Below are positions 10,086-23,278 of a stretch of 64,000 nt of DNA, piece by piece; the first letter of the stretch is position 1; every line of letters begins with the position of its first letter. The position numbers and the translations under genes are program-made. This DNA comes from Zygnema circumcarinatum (taxonomy: Eukaryota; Streptophyta; Zygnematophyceae; Zygnematales; Zygnemataceae). A model generated the notes under the pieces. That model did no database searches and was not told the DNA's origin. It saw only the letters and a program-made list of their open reading frames with translations. The DNA is taken from the NCBI GenBank assembly GCA_037447605.1, contig CM074814.1, positions 1,458,972-1,522,971 on the forward strand, written 5' to 3'.

Positions 10086-13049
10086 AAATTTCGACCCTTT
10101 ATTTTGCAGTCCTCGCCATATCTCAACAACTGGACGAGCACCTGATGCTGTTATTGCAGCTTTTTCCCCTCGTTTCTTCTTGTCTAATGATCGCTGTGTC
10201 TCATGTCGAATTGCCCCGATGTCCCTCCTTGTAGGCAATGCACGGATGCCACACTCTTGTTCGGAATTTACTTTTTTGTAAATTCTATAGTGCGTGAACT
10301 CAAAGACGGCTGACCCGAGTGGATGCGCGAGATGTTGATGATTATGGCTGGCTACAACATATCAGAAAGTCATTGGACACGGTTGCAATTGACTATGCAC
10401 TGAATCATGGAGGAACGCGCTGACGAAAGGCCCTTTTTTTGTGCAGGAGTTCTTCAAAGAAGCCAACCTCTGATTCTGAGGTCTGATCATTTGGCTCCTC
10501 TCAAGGAAGTAAGTTGGCACTCCCTCGGTGGCTTGCGCTTCTTTAGCTTTCGGATCTGCTGCCAGGGCTTGTCTTTGCCTGTGAGGAATGCACGCTGTGC
10601 ATTCTCGCTATGCTCCAGTTAACTCTGCTCCAGTTAACTCTGCTCCAAGCAGGTGGCTAGAAACTTTAGAAGCATCATGTGGAGCAAAGAAACAGTCTCG
10701 TCTCAATTCTCTGTATTTCCATGGTCAAGATGGCCGATGAAACCCATAAGAGAAACGGGATGCCATGTGGGATGCATCATGGAGCCGATCTATTTTACTT
10801 GCTCATTCATGGGGGGGATATGAAACAGGCCCTTCCTACAGCACAGCCGCATATTGTTACTGTGCTCTGGACACGTGTGATTGACGAGCACATTGCTCTG
10901 GAACGAGGTTGGACTCGTTGCTAGGATTTGTTCACGCCTTCTTGAAGGAACTGCTGAATAGGTGTGACTGACTCGTGTACACAGCGTAGACAGCGTATAC
11001 AGCGTAGACAGCGTGACAGCCACCATAGATTTGACGATGCGTGCACTGCCTTTACCTGTAGGATAGGCAGGTGACCAGGACTCCAAGCGGCAGCTAGAAA
11101 CTTGCAAATGTTGGCAACATGAGCGTGCGCTTTACCTTCACCCACCAGTGAATGAGTCACACATGGCGATGGTTGAGACGACTTTGTGAGACAAATGATG
11201 ACTATATGCGGCATAACCAGTGATAGGTTAAATTGACAACGAGCAGAACGCATGTGCAATGTACATAACACAAGCAGCAATTGGTTCCAGTTGGTAGATG
11301 AAGAATGTTGAAGATGTCTAAAAATTCAAAGTATCGAGGCTTTGAAGGAAACGGCTTACAATTGGACTTCTCATAAGAGTTTATTTCTGGCGCTTGGCCA
11401 AAACCACTTCGACGTCGCTCAACCGACAACCGCCAGCTTCCGGGCGCAAGGACATCTCACAGTCTTCAAAATAGTTTTCCTAACGAACACACCCAACCAG
11501 GAGAATGTTGAGGGTCGTGTTTCGGATACGAAGGAGAGGAGTTTGACAGAGGCGCAGGAATGCTTCCAGCCGCACCATTTTCAGAGAATTGATGCAGCTT
11601 CTGGTATCGTATTTCATTTCCAAATTAGCGTATCTAAACGGCTGGTTACACGTGATTCTGCACCACCATGTACAGAGGGTAGGTACCTGAATTTTTCCCA
11701 AGTTGTACTGATGAACTAGGGTGAGTAATGCCATGAAGCATCTCTGGGGTTTTGCGTGCGTTCCGGGATCCTCAATGCCTGAAACTAGAAAATATGAAAT
11801 CGGGAGGGCAGGACAGATTAGTTGACTGCCTTCTGAAATGTAGTTTCAGGCAGTCTGCTGTTAACACAGTACTTAGCAAAGTTAAAACTGTCAACGGTCA
11901 AATTCACTCTCATCAAACACATGCAAGGAATTTCGTTTCTCAAAGGATGTGGGAGGGGAGTTTTGGAGGAGGGGAGGGAGCAGAGACGGGTAGAGGAAAG
12001 GGAGGGGGGGGAGAGATGGGGGAGTGAAAGGGTGAGGGAGAGGAAAAGGGAGAGGGAGAGAAGGACGTGGACAGGAGGGAAGTGAGGGTAGGCGGAGAGA
12101 GAGGAGGCAAGACCGATTGGTGGGCAGAAAACGGAAGGAAGCGGCGTTTGGTGGCAGTGAGTGAATTTGGGCGAGTGCGAGCGGCATTAGGAAAGGGAGA
12201 GATTCACTGTCTGCTACCCAGAACGTGAAACCAGCTGAGAGGGACATAACTGCAGTGCCTCACTATAGAATTGAACCGAGTGTGCAGGAAAGTATTCTTA
12301 CATGTAGTTGATAAGTGATCGACTATTGTTTTTAACGATGTTGTCATCTCTCTTTGCTCTTCATATCGCCTCTTTAAAAACAAAGAGAGGTGTTTCAGCA
12401 TTGACGCCACGCCACGCTTTCGCCCATCGCATGAGAGCAAACCCCACCCAGCTCTCGTTAGACAGCGGATGAGTGAAGTGCAGGTAAAGTGAAGTAGTCG
12501 GAGTTCGTGAGAAAGAAAAAGGAAAAGGACGAGAGCACGAAAAAGGGGAAGGCAGAAGTGGGGGAGGGGAAACGGCAAACGGAGAGGGGGGAGAGAGAGG
12601 TGGAGAAGGACAAAGAAGGAAGGAGATGGCAGTAGGAACGACGAGGGAGGGGCGGAAAAGTAGAGGGTAACGCATTAAGAAGCCAGTCATGATCTCTGAA
12701 GTAGACATTTTTCAAACAGTAATTCGCAGTATTCAGTTGAACAGTGTATTCTGTTAGATGAATTATATGCTTTTAAACTCAAAGTCGATCATTCGATATT
12801 TCCTTTATATTAGGTTTGGCTGATGACCTGGGTCAATCACCCTTACCGCTTTATGGTAGTAACAGAGCAGTAGATAATAGATGTACCACATAAATAGTTC
12901 ACGTCAAGTTTTACATTTCTGGTGAACCTAAACTGAAACACTAGAGTTCGTTTTGTTGGTGAAGGCGGATTGGTCCACAAGGGTTTCTTCATCATGTCAG
13001 GCAGCCAGAATGCAGCGCGCTAGGGCATGCATATTGAAAATGTTCAAAC
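10086..13049. other. Intergenic, no gene seen
   Basis: Nearly 3 kb with no frame I can assign. It holds two short tandem repeats (TGCTCCAGTTAACTC at about 10612-10650; AGCGTAGAC/AGCGTATAC at about 10980-11020), two purine-rich tracts (about 11945-12110 and 12500-12670), and presumably the 3' flanks of both neighbours. Confidence 0.5.
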
Positions 13050-16000
13050 CTAGTTGTTTCTGAGAAGATTTGTTACCTGTTGCGAGCGCTCTGCATATGC
13101 CGCTGCCGTGATCAGATCATCCAATCTATACCTCTTCCGAACACTTGATGGCAATGTCACACTTGTCCCCTTCGATGTGGGTGTCTGTTCAACCTCTCGT
13201 TCAGACTCAGTATCGCTTGGAAGGTCAGTTTGGGGCTCTTGATTACTGTTTTCTTGAGGTGATGGGATACATGCTGCATGTTCATGCAGGTGGTCGTCCC
13301 TCATTCGGGCCATGCTTGGCACCCATGAAGTTTCGGAATCTTCTGAACACTCGTCAGTATCACTAAATACCGCAGTGAATGATTCGCCTCCTTCTGCTTG
13401 TGCTTCATCCCTGAGGTCCCTCACAGTACGTTCAGTTGTATGGCAGGGAGTTGCTTTTCTCTGAGATCCTAAAAGGGATGCCGAGTCATTAGAGCGATGC
13501 TCAAACTCAATAGGCAGTTGACTTTGCCATGCGTAATTATCCCAGTGCCCGTTGTCTGATCCATATTGCGTCTCCAATGGTGGAGAAAAGTTCGGTCCAA
13601 AAGAGGTTTGTGTATGAATCAGACCCCTGTCGATCAACTGCTGGGAAACGTCTGCTAAATCTCGCTCATCTTCATCCAAAGTTCCATAATTCATGGAGTC
13701 TTCCAGGGTATCCAGCGTCCAATTCATCTGCCTTTCGTATAAAACTGGAGATTCATTCTCTGCTGTACTTATGTTGTTACAATTGCGCGGATATTCTCTC
13801 GGGCTCATACCATAGTCAGTTTGCAAATCCTCTAAGTAATGGGACTCGGTAGTGTCTTCCTCCCACATGCGACCAAGTTCTGATTTCCCGCCAGGCGACA
13901 TTGGCGGCGAAAAAGTGGACCAATGTCGACGTGCATCTTCCTGCGAGCTGATGTGATCTCGGTCGTAATTCGAATAAGCATGACAGTAAGAACTTGATGA
14001 AAAAGTTGTCAGAGTTTCCGAAGGGCTGACAAATGGTGAGGCTCGAGGGTCTGGAGAGTCCTGCTTTTGCCCTGGAAGGAAAAAAATCACAAAGTACACT
14101 ATTGATTCCTTTCTTGCAATGATGGAGCTATACAAATGTAAGACCTGCCGAACAGTTTGACTAAGTAACGAGCAACGCTAGTGTACAGTCTTCAACCGAA
14201 CACACCGAGAAGTGGCTCATACGTTGTAGAGAGAGCTGCACTCTCCTCAAATCTAACCTTGCCAGTGACACTCCTGAAACCACGACAAGAATTGAAAATC
14301 GAAGTGAAAGCGAATGGCACCCACATATTACCTGGAAATGGTTCTGATGCACAGCCTTCAGCATGATCAACATATTGTCCCAAGTCAGCGCTTGATTCCG
14401 AAAGAAACTCACTCGGAATCTGCAAGATCAGAAGAGACGATTAAGAATCATCTTCAGGAGGACATGTCGGTTGGGATGATTCAAATAGCTTCCGAAAGAT
14501 TTTGGAACTTGAAGGAACATAAAGAACACCGTTGGTTGAGATAATTCGTGCCTACATCAAAAATATCTCGATGTAGCTGATGCAGATGTTCGAGGAGGTC
14601 AAAATCACCTAAAGCCAGAGAAAGGAAGATGGTGAAGAAACGAGACTACAAATAGAGTCCTAATTGGTTTGGTAGACATAGTGTGATGTAGATAATGAGA
14701 AAAGCAATCGATCGAGGGGGCGAGATCACATATGTACACGTTTAGAAGTGTGAAACTTCGTATTACAAGCAATGGTGATGGGTTCGTCCGCTCACAAGAT
14801 GATAAAGCCGTCCGCATGAGCCCAATCCCTACAACGCTCGGTGGCAGGTAGTCTCCTTCTCCTGCCAGTCCTGCGATGTTGGGGGGAGGTCGCAACAGCT
14901 GCTCCGCATCACGAACAAACCTGCAATCACAAAGTCAAAGCAAATTCAGGGGACTGTTTAGATCAAAGTCACGTGGACGCGACGAGGATAAAGCGAAGGC
15001 AAATAATATGGCAATGAAATGAGCAAAGAAGCAGCAAAAGGAAAGGAAAATCTCCTCGTTCTAGATTGTTTAGGATAGGCGGGAAGCCTTCATCATGTTG
15101 GTGATCCAACCCATGAAAAAAATCGACATGCGCAATCGTTACAGTGAAATGAAACCTTTGAAGAAGGATAAAGTGAGCAGTTGTCGCTCCTTGGATTGAC
15201 AAGCATACCCTGCTGTTGCTCTCTAAGAACCTTCAATATATGGCTAGAATGAAGGAAAAAGGAGGTCCCCATACCTGAATGTTCGCCTGTTTATCTCTCT
15301 CAAAGCCACAGGGTGAAACCTCTGAACGTCCTCCTCACTGAAACATATTTTTCCCAGTGGAGCCATCTGCGCTCACGGTCCTCGCCCTGAGAAATCAGTT
15401 ACCATGGGTAAACTCATGTGCCCCACCTAGTTCCAATATAGACAAGAGGACCAGCAGAAGAATCACAAAGGACTCACACTGTCTGCTGTATCACGAGCCC
15501 GAGCGACCTTCAGTCTTATTTTTTTATGTTTCTTTTCACCGTGGCTGTCCAGTGTTTGGTCCTCCTGCTTTTCTAGATCCGTGTCATCACTGATGTCTTC
15601 TATTGGGTCCAATTTGTCCTTCAGTCCTCTCATGGACGAATGATGGACCATATGATCCCAGGTTTCGTCAATTGGATCGATCATATCACTGTGAGCAACA
15701 GGCGATTTGTCTTTTGCTTGAAGAGAAGGTGGCGCTGTTGTTTGCAATAGTGGAAGTGAAGAGCGAGGATGACAAGACAGCAGAGTTTCCGCTGAAGCAT
15801 TCCTTCCTGGTCCTGTATAAGTACGGGCCTCAAGAGGGCCCAGATTGCGATTCATTGCCGTTTCTGTACTTATCGAGAAGCCACACTTTGTAGAGCAAAT
15901 GGTCGTGGTTGATATTGTTTCTTGGTCAGTTTGTATATTATCCTCGTCGCACGACATGGTTTCGGCGGCTGGTTGCACCTGTGCAAGGAAAGATTCTTGT

Positions 16001-18193
16001 TTTTGTAGGGATTCATGGAGATACTTCATTGTCGTTAGTCTAAACTACATTCATTGGCTCTAGCTTTAGCCAAAAAGATATGACAACCGGCATTCCTCTG
16101 TTTCATCATCCACTGTAAAGCTACACCGGAAAAGCGAGCAGCAGGAGCATTGTTAAAACCTACTTCGGTTCGGAGATGCCCGCCAGTAACGAGCTCTTCT
16201 AGTTCTTTGAAGCCTCGAGAATCAAAGATGGATACTTCAGCCTGTTGTACACGATTCGAATTGCCGCTGTTCGGCTTCGGAATCGTCACTTCAGCTTCGA
16301 TGGTATCGCCCTCAAGTGTGAGTTCCTTGGTGATCGGCAAGATGCTATGCTTAAATGGACTCAAGTCAAATTTTTGCAAGTTATCGATTTTATCGTCTGT
16401 GATGAGGGAAGTAGATCCCTCGAGATGAAGTCTTCCACATGAACTCAAAACATAAAACATATCGAAATATGTCAATTTAACGTTTGGTTTCCCTGCCAGT
16501 GAAATTCCTTTCGCTTCAATGAAAGTGTCAAAACGAAAAGCAGTAAAAGATAATATGGCGACTACTGGCTCTGCAGTCAACCACGTTAGCTTTTCTGTTT
16601 GAAGATACGTTTTTGGTTTACCTTTCAATGAGGCTGTCCAATGCCGTGGTTACTTCCTTATCAAGATCAAAACACAGGGCACTCTTGGGAAGGAAAATAT
16701 TTGAATGGCGATGTACAAATTCTTCCTACACCGCCTCACAAAAGCCAAGAAAAGTTAACGGAATAAGGCCCTTAGCTGACTGCCGTGCCGTGCAGTATTT
16801 TAATAGGACTTATCACAAAAACATTATATTGGATGCAAACTTCACTAAACCAGGTCCCCATGCTTACCAGTTTGTCAGCTAAAGGTGCAAATCGCATCGA
16901 AGTTCTACCAATTTGTTTGGTGGTTCCATTCTGATGAAATGACAGCTTGCCATACGTAGAGGTAGGATCCCCAGAACTTCTCGTTAATGTTCCAACATCC
17001 ATCCCGAGATTGCTTATCAAGGACACAGCCGATTCATAGTCATCCTGACATAAAAAGGCATCGTCTACAACAGTCCCTGCGCCAGACTTATATTCATGTA
17101 AGCATTCACACTATTCACAGGTTGATGTTAGCAGAGACTAACAAGGGAACTCCTCAGGCGATGTCAGAAAAACATCACACGCTGAATGGTTTTGAAGGTT
17201 ACGGGCTTGCGATGAAACTTACCAGAGGGATAACTGGTCTCGCTCGTGGACTTTCGGTCCTCCTTGCAGAGTTTTTTCTGCAGGCCCTTGTGATGCTTGA
17301 TAGCATCGGTTGTTGATTTCACCAAATTTTCTGCACTTCTTCCGTCAGGACGAAAACTTGCGGCTGGTTTCAGTAGATATAATAGTACACAATAAGCCTA
17401 TTCACGACAAGCACTTAATGATGAAATAACTTTGAAAAAAAATACTCAGAATACTCATGTGGGAACATGCCGGCGGAAAAACTGACGTGTATAGACACAC
17501 CTTTCATGGATCGAATCAACTGCAACCCAAACCTCACAAAGAAATCCTTAAGGGGGGTAGAGAATAAACGAAGGTGATAGTCGCTTCTTCTACTTTCGTG
17601 CTTTTTATAATAGTTTATAAAAAAGCCCGTAAATGTGGTCCGTGTGTAAGTGACAATCATAGCTATCAGCAAACTCATTCAAAGTGCAGGCTAAGTTCAG
17701 AAGCAACATGTGCCGGACACAGAAATAATCTTTAGTTCGTCTGCTACATAACAAGTTGAAGGTAGAAAAATATAAATCCACATATCACGACGAAGAGTGT
17801 ATTTCTGGGAGCGATAGCCAACCTCCACTCGAATATGTACGTTAGTTGAGGCCGCATTGACGTCTTCTTTCGTTGCCGCTGCAGGTGGTTTGTCATCTCC
17901 TTCCTGTTCAGAAAATGCAACCAAGCACCAGAGTGTCAATCAAAGTTTTGGTTTCATGATGAGAAACTCTAGTCCAGGTCCTCCAACATTTGAAGGGCAG
18001 ATTTGCAGGACAGAAATTTCAATGAAATTCCCGCTTCCAACAGCCGCCATCACCTTATGCTTACAGGTTGTAACTGAATCAAACCTACCATAAACGGTGA
18101 CAAGGCTGCCGCGATGTATTTTACTTCGAAAGGGTTTTTCTTATGCCTCCTGTGTTCAACATCATCTGCCAAAGCAAGGACCGAGACAGCCAT
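13050..18193 (-). CDS. Unrecognised 925-aa protein (13 exons)
   Basis: Exons (minus): 18089-18193, 17823-17903, 17501-17519, 17223-17363, 16868-17076, 16622-16683, 16164-16443, 15478-15978, 15275-15366, 14796-14920, 14556-14608, 14332-14419 and 13050-14071. Every border is GT/AG and every phase agrees, giving 926 codons. Exon 3 is a 19-base micro-exon, and the exon 2 donor (GAG|gttggc) is the weakest. The N-terminal third looks folded (blocks FEVKYIAAALSPF, SAVSLISNLGMDVGTL, TSMRFAPLADKL, EVTTALDSLIE). The middle and C-terminal parts are acidic and disordered. A conserved-looking island (EEDVQRFHPVALREINRR, LLRPPPNIAGLAGEGDY, FDLLEHLHQLHRDIFD) spans exons 9-11, and the end is basic (VRKRYRLDDLI). 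No signal peptide or membrane segment. I do not recognise it; exon 1 start is the first plausible Met. Confidence 0.7.
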
Positions 18194-18748
18194 GCCTCTC
18201 TCATATTCATCCATCCGCTTCCCTTTCCCTCTTCCTGTCTTCATCGCACTCAAGCTTTTTTTTTCTAAAAAGCCTCTTGAGCGGCTGCCACGTTTGGAGA
18301 TGCTGAAACAAATCCCAGCAGGCAGTCTGCACGCAAGGCGAGGCCTGCAGCAGGACTCGACTCAGGCCGCCGGCCCCTGCCAGCGCATGCACTCAACAGC
18401 AGGTACCGTGCGGCCCACTGAGGGCTTCCTCTTCGCTGCAAGAGGTCTTTCCAATGTTCCTGACAGGCCCTCTACGGTGGAGGTCGCTTTTGAAATATAT
18501 AGTGCTCAAAGACATGGACAGCTCCTATATGGAACAGTGGGTTACTTTGCTACCTGAAAAAAAGCCCATGGCCGGTGGAAAACTAAAAGGAAGTGAACAA
18601 CGACGTGAGGAAAGGAAGTTGTTGTCAATGTTTGCTCTGGACTGCCGCTGGAGAGGGCGTGGAATAACATGGTGGCCATGGCGGAAGGGAAACAAGGGTG
18701 CTTGTTGTGCATGGCGTACACTTGTGTTGGGACTTAGGTCCGTACAGT

Positions 18749-18870
18749 GTTGTCCCATGGTGCGACCACAAGTTCCCATAGTGCGACCAAAGTTCCCTTA
18801 GTGCGACCAAGATGTCCCATAGTGCGATCAGAATATCCCATACTGCGACAAAACTGTCCCATAGTGCGAC
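18749..18870. repeat. Degenerate ~20-bp minisatellite (TCCCATAGTGCGACCA)
   Basis: Six imperfect units of about 19-21 bases, each carrying TCCCATAGTGCGACCA or a near variant, follow one another directly. The array sits about 560 bases upstream of the start codon of the 13-exon gene. Confidence 0.85.
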
Positions 18871-19473
18871 GTGCGTGCGACGAGTCGACGCCGGCGAGAA
18901 TCGATGCATGCGAACAAAATTCGTTCCCACCCACAGAGAAATGGTCCCGAGTGCGAGGACGTGCGGAGGGACCGGGAGGGAAGGGAGGGAAGGGGAGGCG
19001 GGGCGGCTGCAAGGGGCTGCATGGCGAGCAAGCGCGACCTCGATCGTGTGACAAGCTATCACGTTGTGTGTTGGCAGAGACAGGGCTGCGAGGGAGAAAG
19101 GCAAGGCTCATCGAATGGGAGCTTACGATTCAGGAATTGGTTTCTTAAGGTTTTTTCTTGGAGAGACAGAGTTACAGAGTAGAGGAGACAAGAGATATGC
19201 TCTGTAATCCTGACATTAAGAGTGGCACTACATATTGGGTGGGTTCCGGGTGGTAATTCACTGAGAAAATATAAAAACGTTGAGGTTGAGGCTTTCCCCT
19301 GGGAAGAGTTGGTCCATATTGTGTGAGATTTATATGTGCTTGTGTCGAGTGCCGCAAGCTTGTGCGAGATCCGAAGAAGTAGGTCCTAAAATAAGTGCTG
19401 GTTTCCCTGTCTGGCGCAGCCACTCACGCTGCGTTGATGCCAGTGCTTGCGATAGTGTCGTTGGCGAGGGCAA

Positions 19474-19517
19474 GAAGAGTATTAAGTAAGTATTACGAAG
19501 AGTATTAAGTAAGTATT
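19474..19517. repeat. Tandem direct repeat, 2 x 21 bp
   Basis: GAAGAGTATTAAGTAAGTATT is present twice, separated by two bases. It lies in an otherwise featureless stretch between the 13-exon gene promoter and the LEA pseudogene. Confidence 0.8.
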
Positions 19518-20109
19518 TGGTCTTTTTGATGGATTCTTATTGGTATTATGCTGCGTGGGATTCAGGATGAACATTTACTTCCGAACGTCGCGCAAAAGTA
19601 CTGGTTTTTTGGCTTTTATGATTGTAATGCTAAGGAACGCAGGCTGGCTAATGCAAGAGTACCCTGTTGCACATGTTTTGAGTTGCCTTTATATGTTTTA
19701 GCGAAGGGTTCAGCGATGTCGGATTCGTCGCATGCACATGGTCCAAAATCGACGAGGCTGAGTGAACTCTAGTGGCCGGGGCTGCACTTAAGCATTGTCG
19801 TAACGAGCAGTTCAGTCCGCAGTCTCTAACTGAGCATGCCCTGTTGCATTTCCATTGCATTCCAGGTTGAGGAGGTCTACGGCGGAACGACCGAATTCCC
19901 TGACTGACTCTTTTCAAAAGCGGGGGGGGCTTGACGAAGTCAGTAAGGTAAAGGCTGTTCATCTTTTTATGATTCATCGTGAAGTAAAAAATGCCTACAC
20001 TTCTATTAACTGTTTCTTTAGCGCTGTACCTATGTTGATCCTTTACTGCGGATGCTTTTGACCCTGAATGCAGACTCTGAAGAATCCATAAGACCAAGCG
20101 AAGCAATCT

Positions 20110-20867
20110 GGCCCGGAAAAGTTGAGATCGTATCAGGAAACTATTGAAAATTTGCAAAAACAAGCCAAAGGCGCTGCTTCTGGTGCAAGCGGCAGCCTGC
20201 AAGACACGATTGAGGAATATCAAGAGTACATCCAAGATCTGTGAAACAAGCTCAAGGAGAGCGGCTTAGAGACTCTGCACAATCTCCAGCGGCAGGGAAG
20301 CGATGGTTATGAGCAAGGGAAACAACGCGCATCGGAAGTAGGCCAAACGGTGAGGATAATGTGGATGAATATGGAGAAACTTTGTCAAGAGCTGCGGGAA
20401 AAGGTGAAGAACGTGTCCAGCAGTATTCTGAAGGCGCAAGAAATAAGGCGCATGAAAATAAGGATGTTGCAACGGAGCAGGGTCAGCGAGGATACGACGC
20501 TGCTGCCGAGTATGTTCAACCAGCTTAAGGTCTAGCCGATAAGCTTTCTCAGCAGGGTGGTGATAGCGCAGAAGGAGTGGGCAGCCAGGTATACGGAGCT
20601 GGAAAGGACAGTCTCGACAGAGCTTCGGAGTATGTGAAGGGGAGTCAAGATTCTTCCGAGGTGTTTGAAATTGCAAACGATAAAGTGTCTGCAGCATCTG
20701 CGTCAGTGCAAGTCAGTGCCAAGAGCGTACGAGACACTTACCATGAGAAACTACAGGGAACTAAAGACGATGCAAAGAAATATGCCAATGATGCATGTGG
20801 CGCAGCAAAAGATTACGTCGAGGGCTCTCAGGATCAGGCCCGGAGTATGCTGCGTCTGCGAAGGTAG
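20110..20867 (+). pseudogene. LEA-type protein pseudogene
   Basis: Three consecutive blocks encode alanine/lysine/glutamine-rich helical sequence of LEA type (e.g. NLQKQAKGAASGASGSLQD, SEYVKGSQDSSE, YANDACGAAKDYVEGS). The frame is broken by a TGA at 20242-20244, a frameshift near 20350-20362 and a TAA at 20526-20528. The last block runs on to a stop at 20867. No start codon, signal or promoter with ABREs is evident upstream. It resembles the intact LEA genes at 28 and 43 kb and is probably a decayed paralogue. Confidence 0.8.
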
Positions 20868-21800
20868 CTTTTGAGTGATTTGCTGCGTTAGCTATGCCTA
20901 GCTGTTCTACAGTCTAGCGAGTTGACTTTGGCTTCCTGTGGGATGGGAATGTTGCAGAGGGGAATATATGACTAGAGTTAACCAGATAGAGCAGAGAGCA
21001 GAGAGAGGCAGAGAGAAAGACAGGGAATAATTCATTCCTTCATCTGATACCATGTGTTTGAAAACCAATCATTGGCAGGCACATTGCATGAGCTGAAACG
21101 AGGGCTCGGTCACAGGCAATACACGCGCGGTAGGAATGCGAGTATCGAGTTTTCGATGAATAGGGCATGTCAAACTTATTAAAATCGAACGATACGGCGT
21201 TCTTAAGTATTACTAAAGATTGTTTATACGAGGTATACTTTTACAGGCGTATTGCTATGTCCCCGGCGTATTCGTTTTGGTAGCAGATTGATGGCAGCTG
21301 TTTTTTCAGTAGCACTGCGATTTTCAAATTTGACTCTCGACAACATATTTTTTATATTTCAGTGCTAGATGATTCTTTTTCTTCTGGGCCCTGTTGTTTT
21401 TTTCCAGTTTACCATTGACGAATGACAGAGGTACGAATGTAATCACAATTTCAATGAATTCCACAGGCCAGTACAACCAAAGCCACATTTTTTCAAGCCT
21501 TTTGACAAAGGAAGGTTTATACTCTGGTGAATTAAGCTGCATGCCCCCCCCTTATTTATAGCTCGTAAGCACACGGGGCGGCTGCGCACATGGAGACTAG
21601 ATTCTACTCGTGTACTTTTCTCTCGACAAAGCGACATCACCTGGTTGCAACACTGAACAACTATTAAGCGTCTGTCCATTCTCCTCATTATACAGAAGAT
21701 AACCCATATTCACAGAGCAGATACCCCACGTAACAACACCTTCCCCTTGGTTTTATAATGAGGAACGCTTGCCTACGCTTGCTTACTAGCAGGTGGGTCT
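20868..21800. other. Intergenic, no gene seen
   Basis: The region lies between the LEA pseudogene and the 3' end of small membrane protein B. It contains short purine tracts and no supported reading frame. Confidence 0.5.
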
Positions 21801-22549
21801 TTAAATTGGTAGGCACGCGTAGACAGAGGGGTAAATACTTGATGCTGGCATAGAGATTATGCGAGAACCCTCATAGCGATTGCAGATATAGAGGATTAGA
21901 CCGATAGGCCAAAAGACGACTGCTGTCACCGCAAAGCAGATCAGCGCCAGAACAAATGAAATAGGCTGCACACATAACACACATCTGCAGATCAGTAACA
22001 ATGCACATAGCAAGAAATGGGACTGAAGCTCTCTTCACAACGACAATGTGCACTCCAATAATGTAATTTTATTCTGAAGTTTTAAAACTTGCTTACAAAT
22101 GCGAAACGATAATCAACATGAAAAACAAATCGCAAGAACTAGGAACAAAACGGCAGTTGGATAAAAAGCTCCGACGACAAAAACCTCGCAACCAACACAC
22201 TCCAAACCAGCCTACTCATGCTAGTAATTTCCATGTCTGCGAGAATGCGGCTCATCTAACAACAAGCGAGCATCGTTCAGCAACAGTTGATGCAAAAGAC
22301 CCTTCCCCGCGGAGCCTCTTGCAGTCATCATAACAGGACAAGCGCCTTAAGCATGTATCGAACTACCGCATAAGCCACAACAAACCGGACCCTAACCGGG
22401 ATCCCATGAATGCCTTAAAACGTCCTCCTCCCATTGTCAACTCCTTCAAGAGCCGCAGGACCCACCTTGCACCGCCCCGGGAAGCAGTTAGGGCAAATAA
22501 CGCAGTTTGTCCCTCCCAAAATCGGCCCTCCAGCCGTCACTGATGCCAT
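21801..22549 (-). CDS. Small membrane protein, YPS-x-CxPI family (member B)
   Basis: Two exons, 22466-22549 and 21801-21965, joined in phase 0 (TGCAAG|gtgggt ... tgtgtgcag|CCT), give 82 residues. Exon 1 (28 residues) contains AGGPILGGTN, shared in part with member A, and a cysteine-rich end CVICPNCFPGRCK. Exon 2 has the ~20-residue hydrophobic segment (FVLALICFAVTAVVFWPIGL), a short loop and the terminal IYPSVYACLPI. The paired cysteines could bind a metal, be acylated or form disulfides; none of these can be chosen from sequence. The TATA-like TATATAG at about 22661-22670 (minus) lies about 115 bases before the start, as in member A. Function unknown. Confidence 0.75.
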
Positions 22550-23278
22550 GGCTACCGGTCTCCGCTACTGACTCTGGCCTTGGATTCCTCACTTGCAGCA
22601 AAAATCGCAGGGCGCAACTCTTCAAGGAAAGCTCTCAGCAAAAAATGAAGTTCCCTTCCGCCCTATATAATGGCAGCCAGCCGCCGCCTCCCTGCCGCCC
22701 GGCCGGCACCGACGACACGTGGCCCATTGTCCGCTGCCAACGGTTGCCCGCGATGCGTCAGACAAGCCCACGTGGCGCTTCGCGGTTGGTTTGACCGAGT
22801 CGCGGCCACGCGTCGGCCGGAGCAGTGGCCTCAATCACGCCTCCTGTCCGTACGCGGCGCCACGTAGCGCAATACCGCGCCTAAGCGCTCTGAGCCGTCC
22901 GATCGCGCGGGCCGCCTATCGGCGCGCCCTGAGGCCTCCGCGTGGGGGGGGGCCGCTGAGGGCAATGGATGGCGGGGCAACGAGTTTGGAAAAAGGCGCG
23001 CGGGGGATTGGGAGGGGGGGAACACGCAGGCGAGAAGGAGCCAAATAGGAGCTCGCTACGTGGGCCAAGTGTACACGTGGTGGATTCATATTGGAAGGTG
23101 CGCCACGATGGCTCGGCCCAAGGGCCTTGAAAAGGCCCGAGGCTGAAGGTGAGCCTGGCGAGGAGGGGAGCGCTTTTGCAGCTGGGCTCGCTCTGCGAGG
23201 GAGGAGGGAGAGGTGGAGGGGGAGGAGGGGCGAGGGGGCGGGAGGAGGAGAAGCAAGTAACACTGAGGCGACGGCGCC
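22550..23278. promoter_or_regulatory. Divergent G-box-rich promoter between two paralogues
   Basis: Members B (minus) and C (plus) of the same family start 730 bases apart and point outward. The interval carries at least five ACGT elements (ACACGTGGCCC near 22714, CCCACGTGGCGC near 22766, GCGCCACGTAGC near 22858, TACGTGGGCC near 23057, TACACGTGGTGG near 23074) and a CCGTACG element near 22850. The half nearest member C is GA-rich, like several other 5' leaders in this window. Joint ABA or dehydration control of both genes is inferred. Confidence 0.6.

Noticed and set aside
17045-17076. A micro-exon plus 24-base intron before DDYESAVSL in the 13-exon gene
   Set aside because: The 24-base intron is not credible. 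Starting the exon at 17076 keeps the frame open and in phase.
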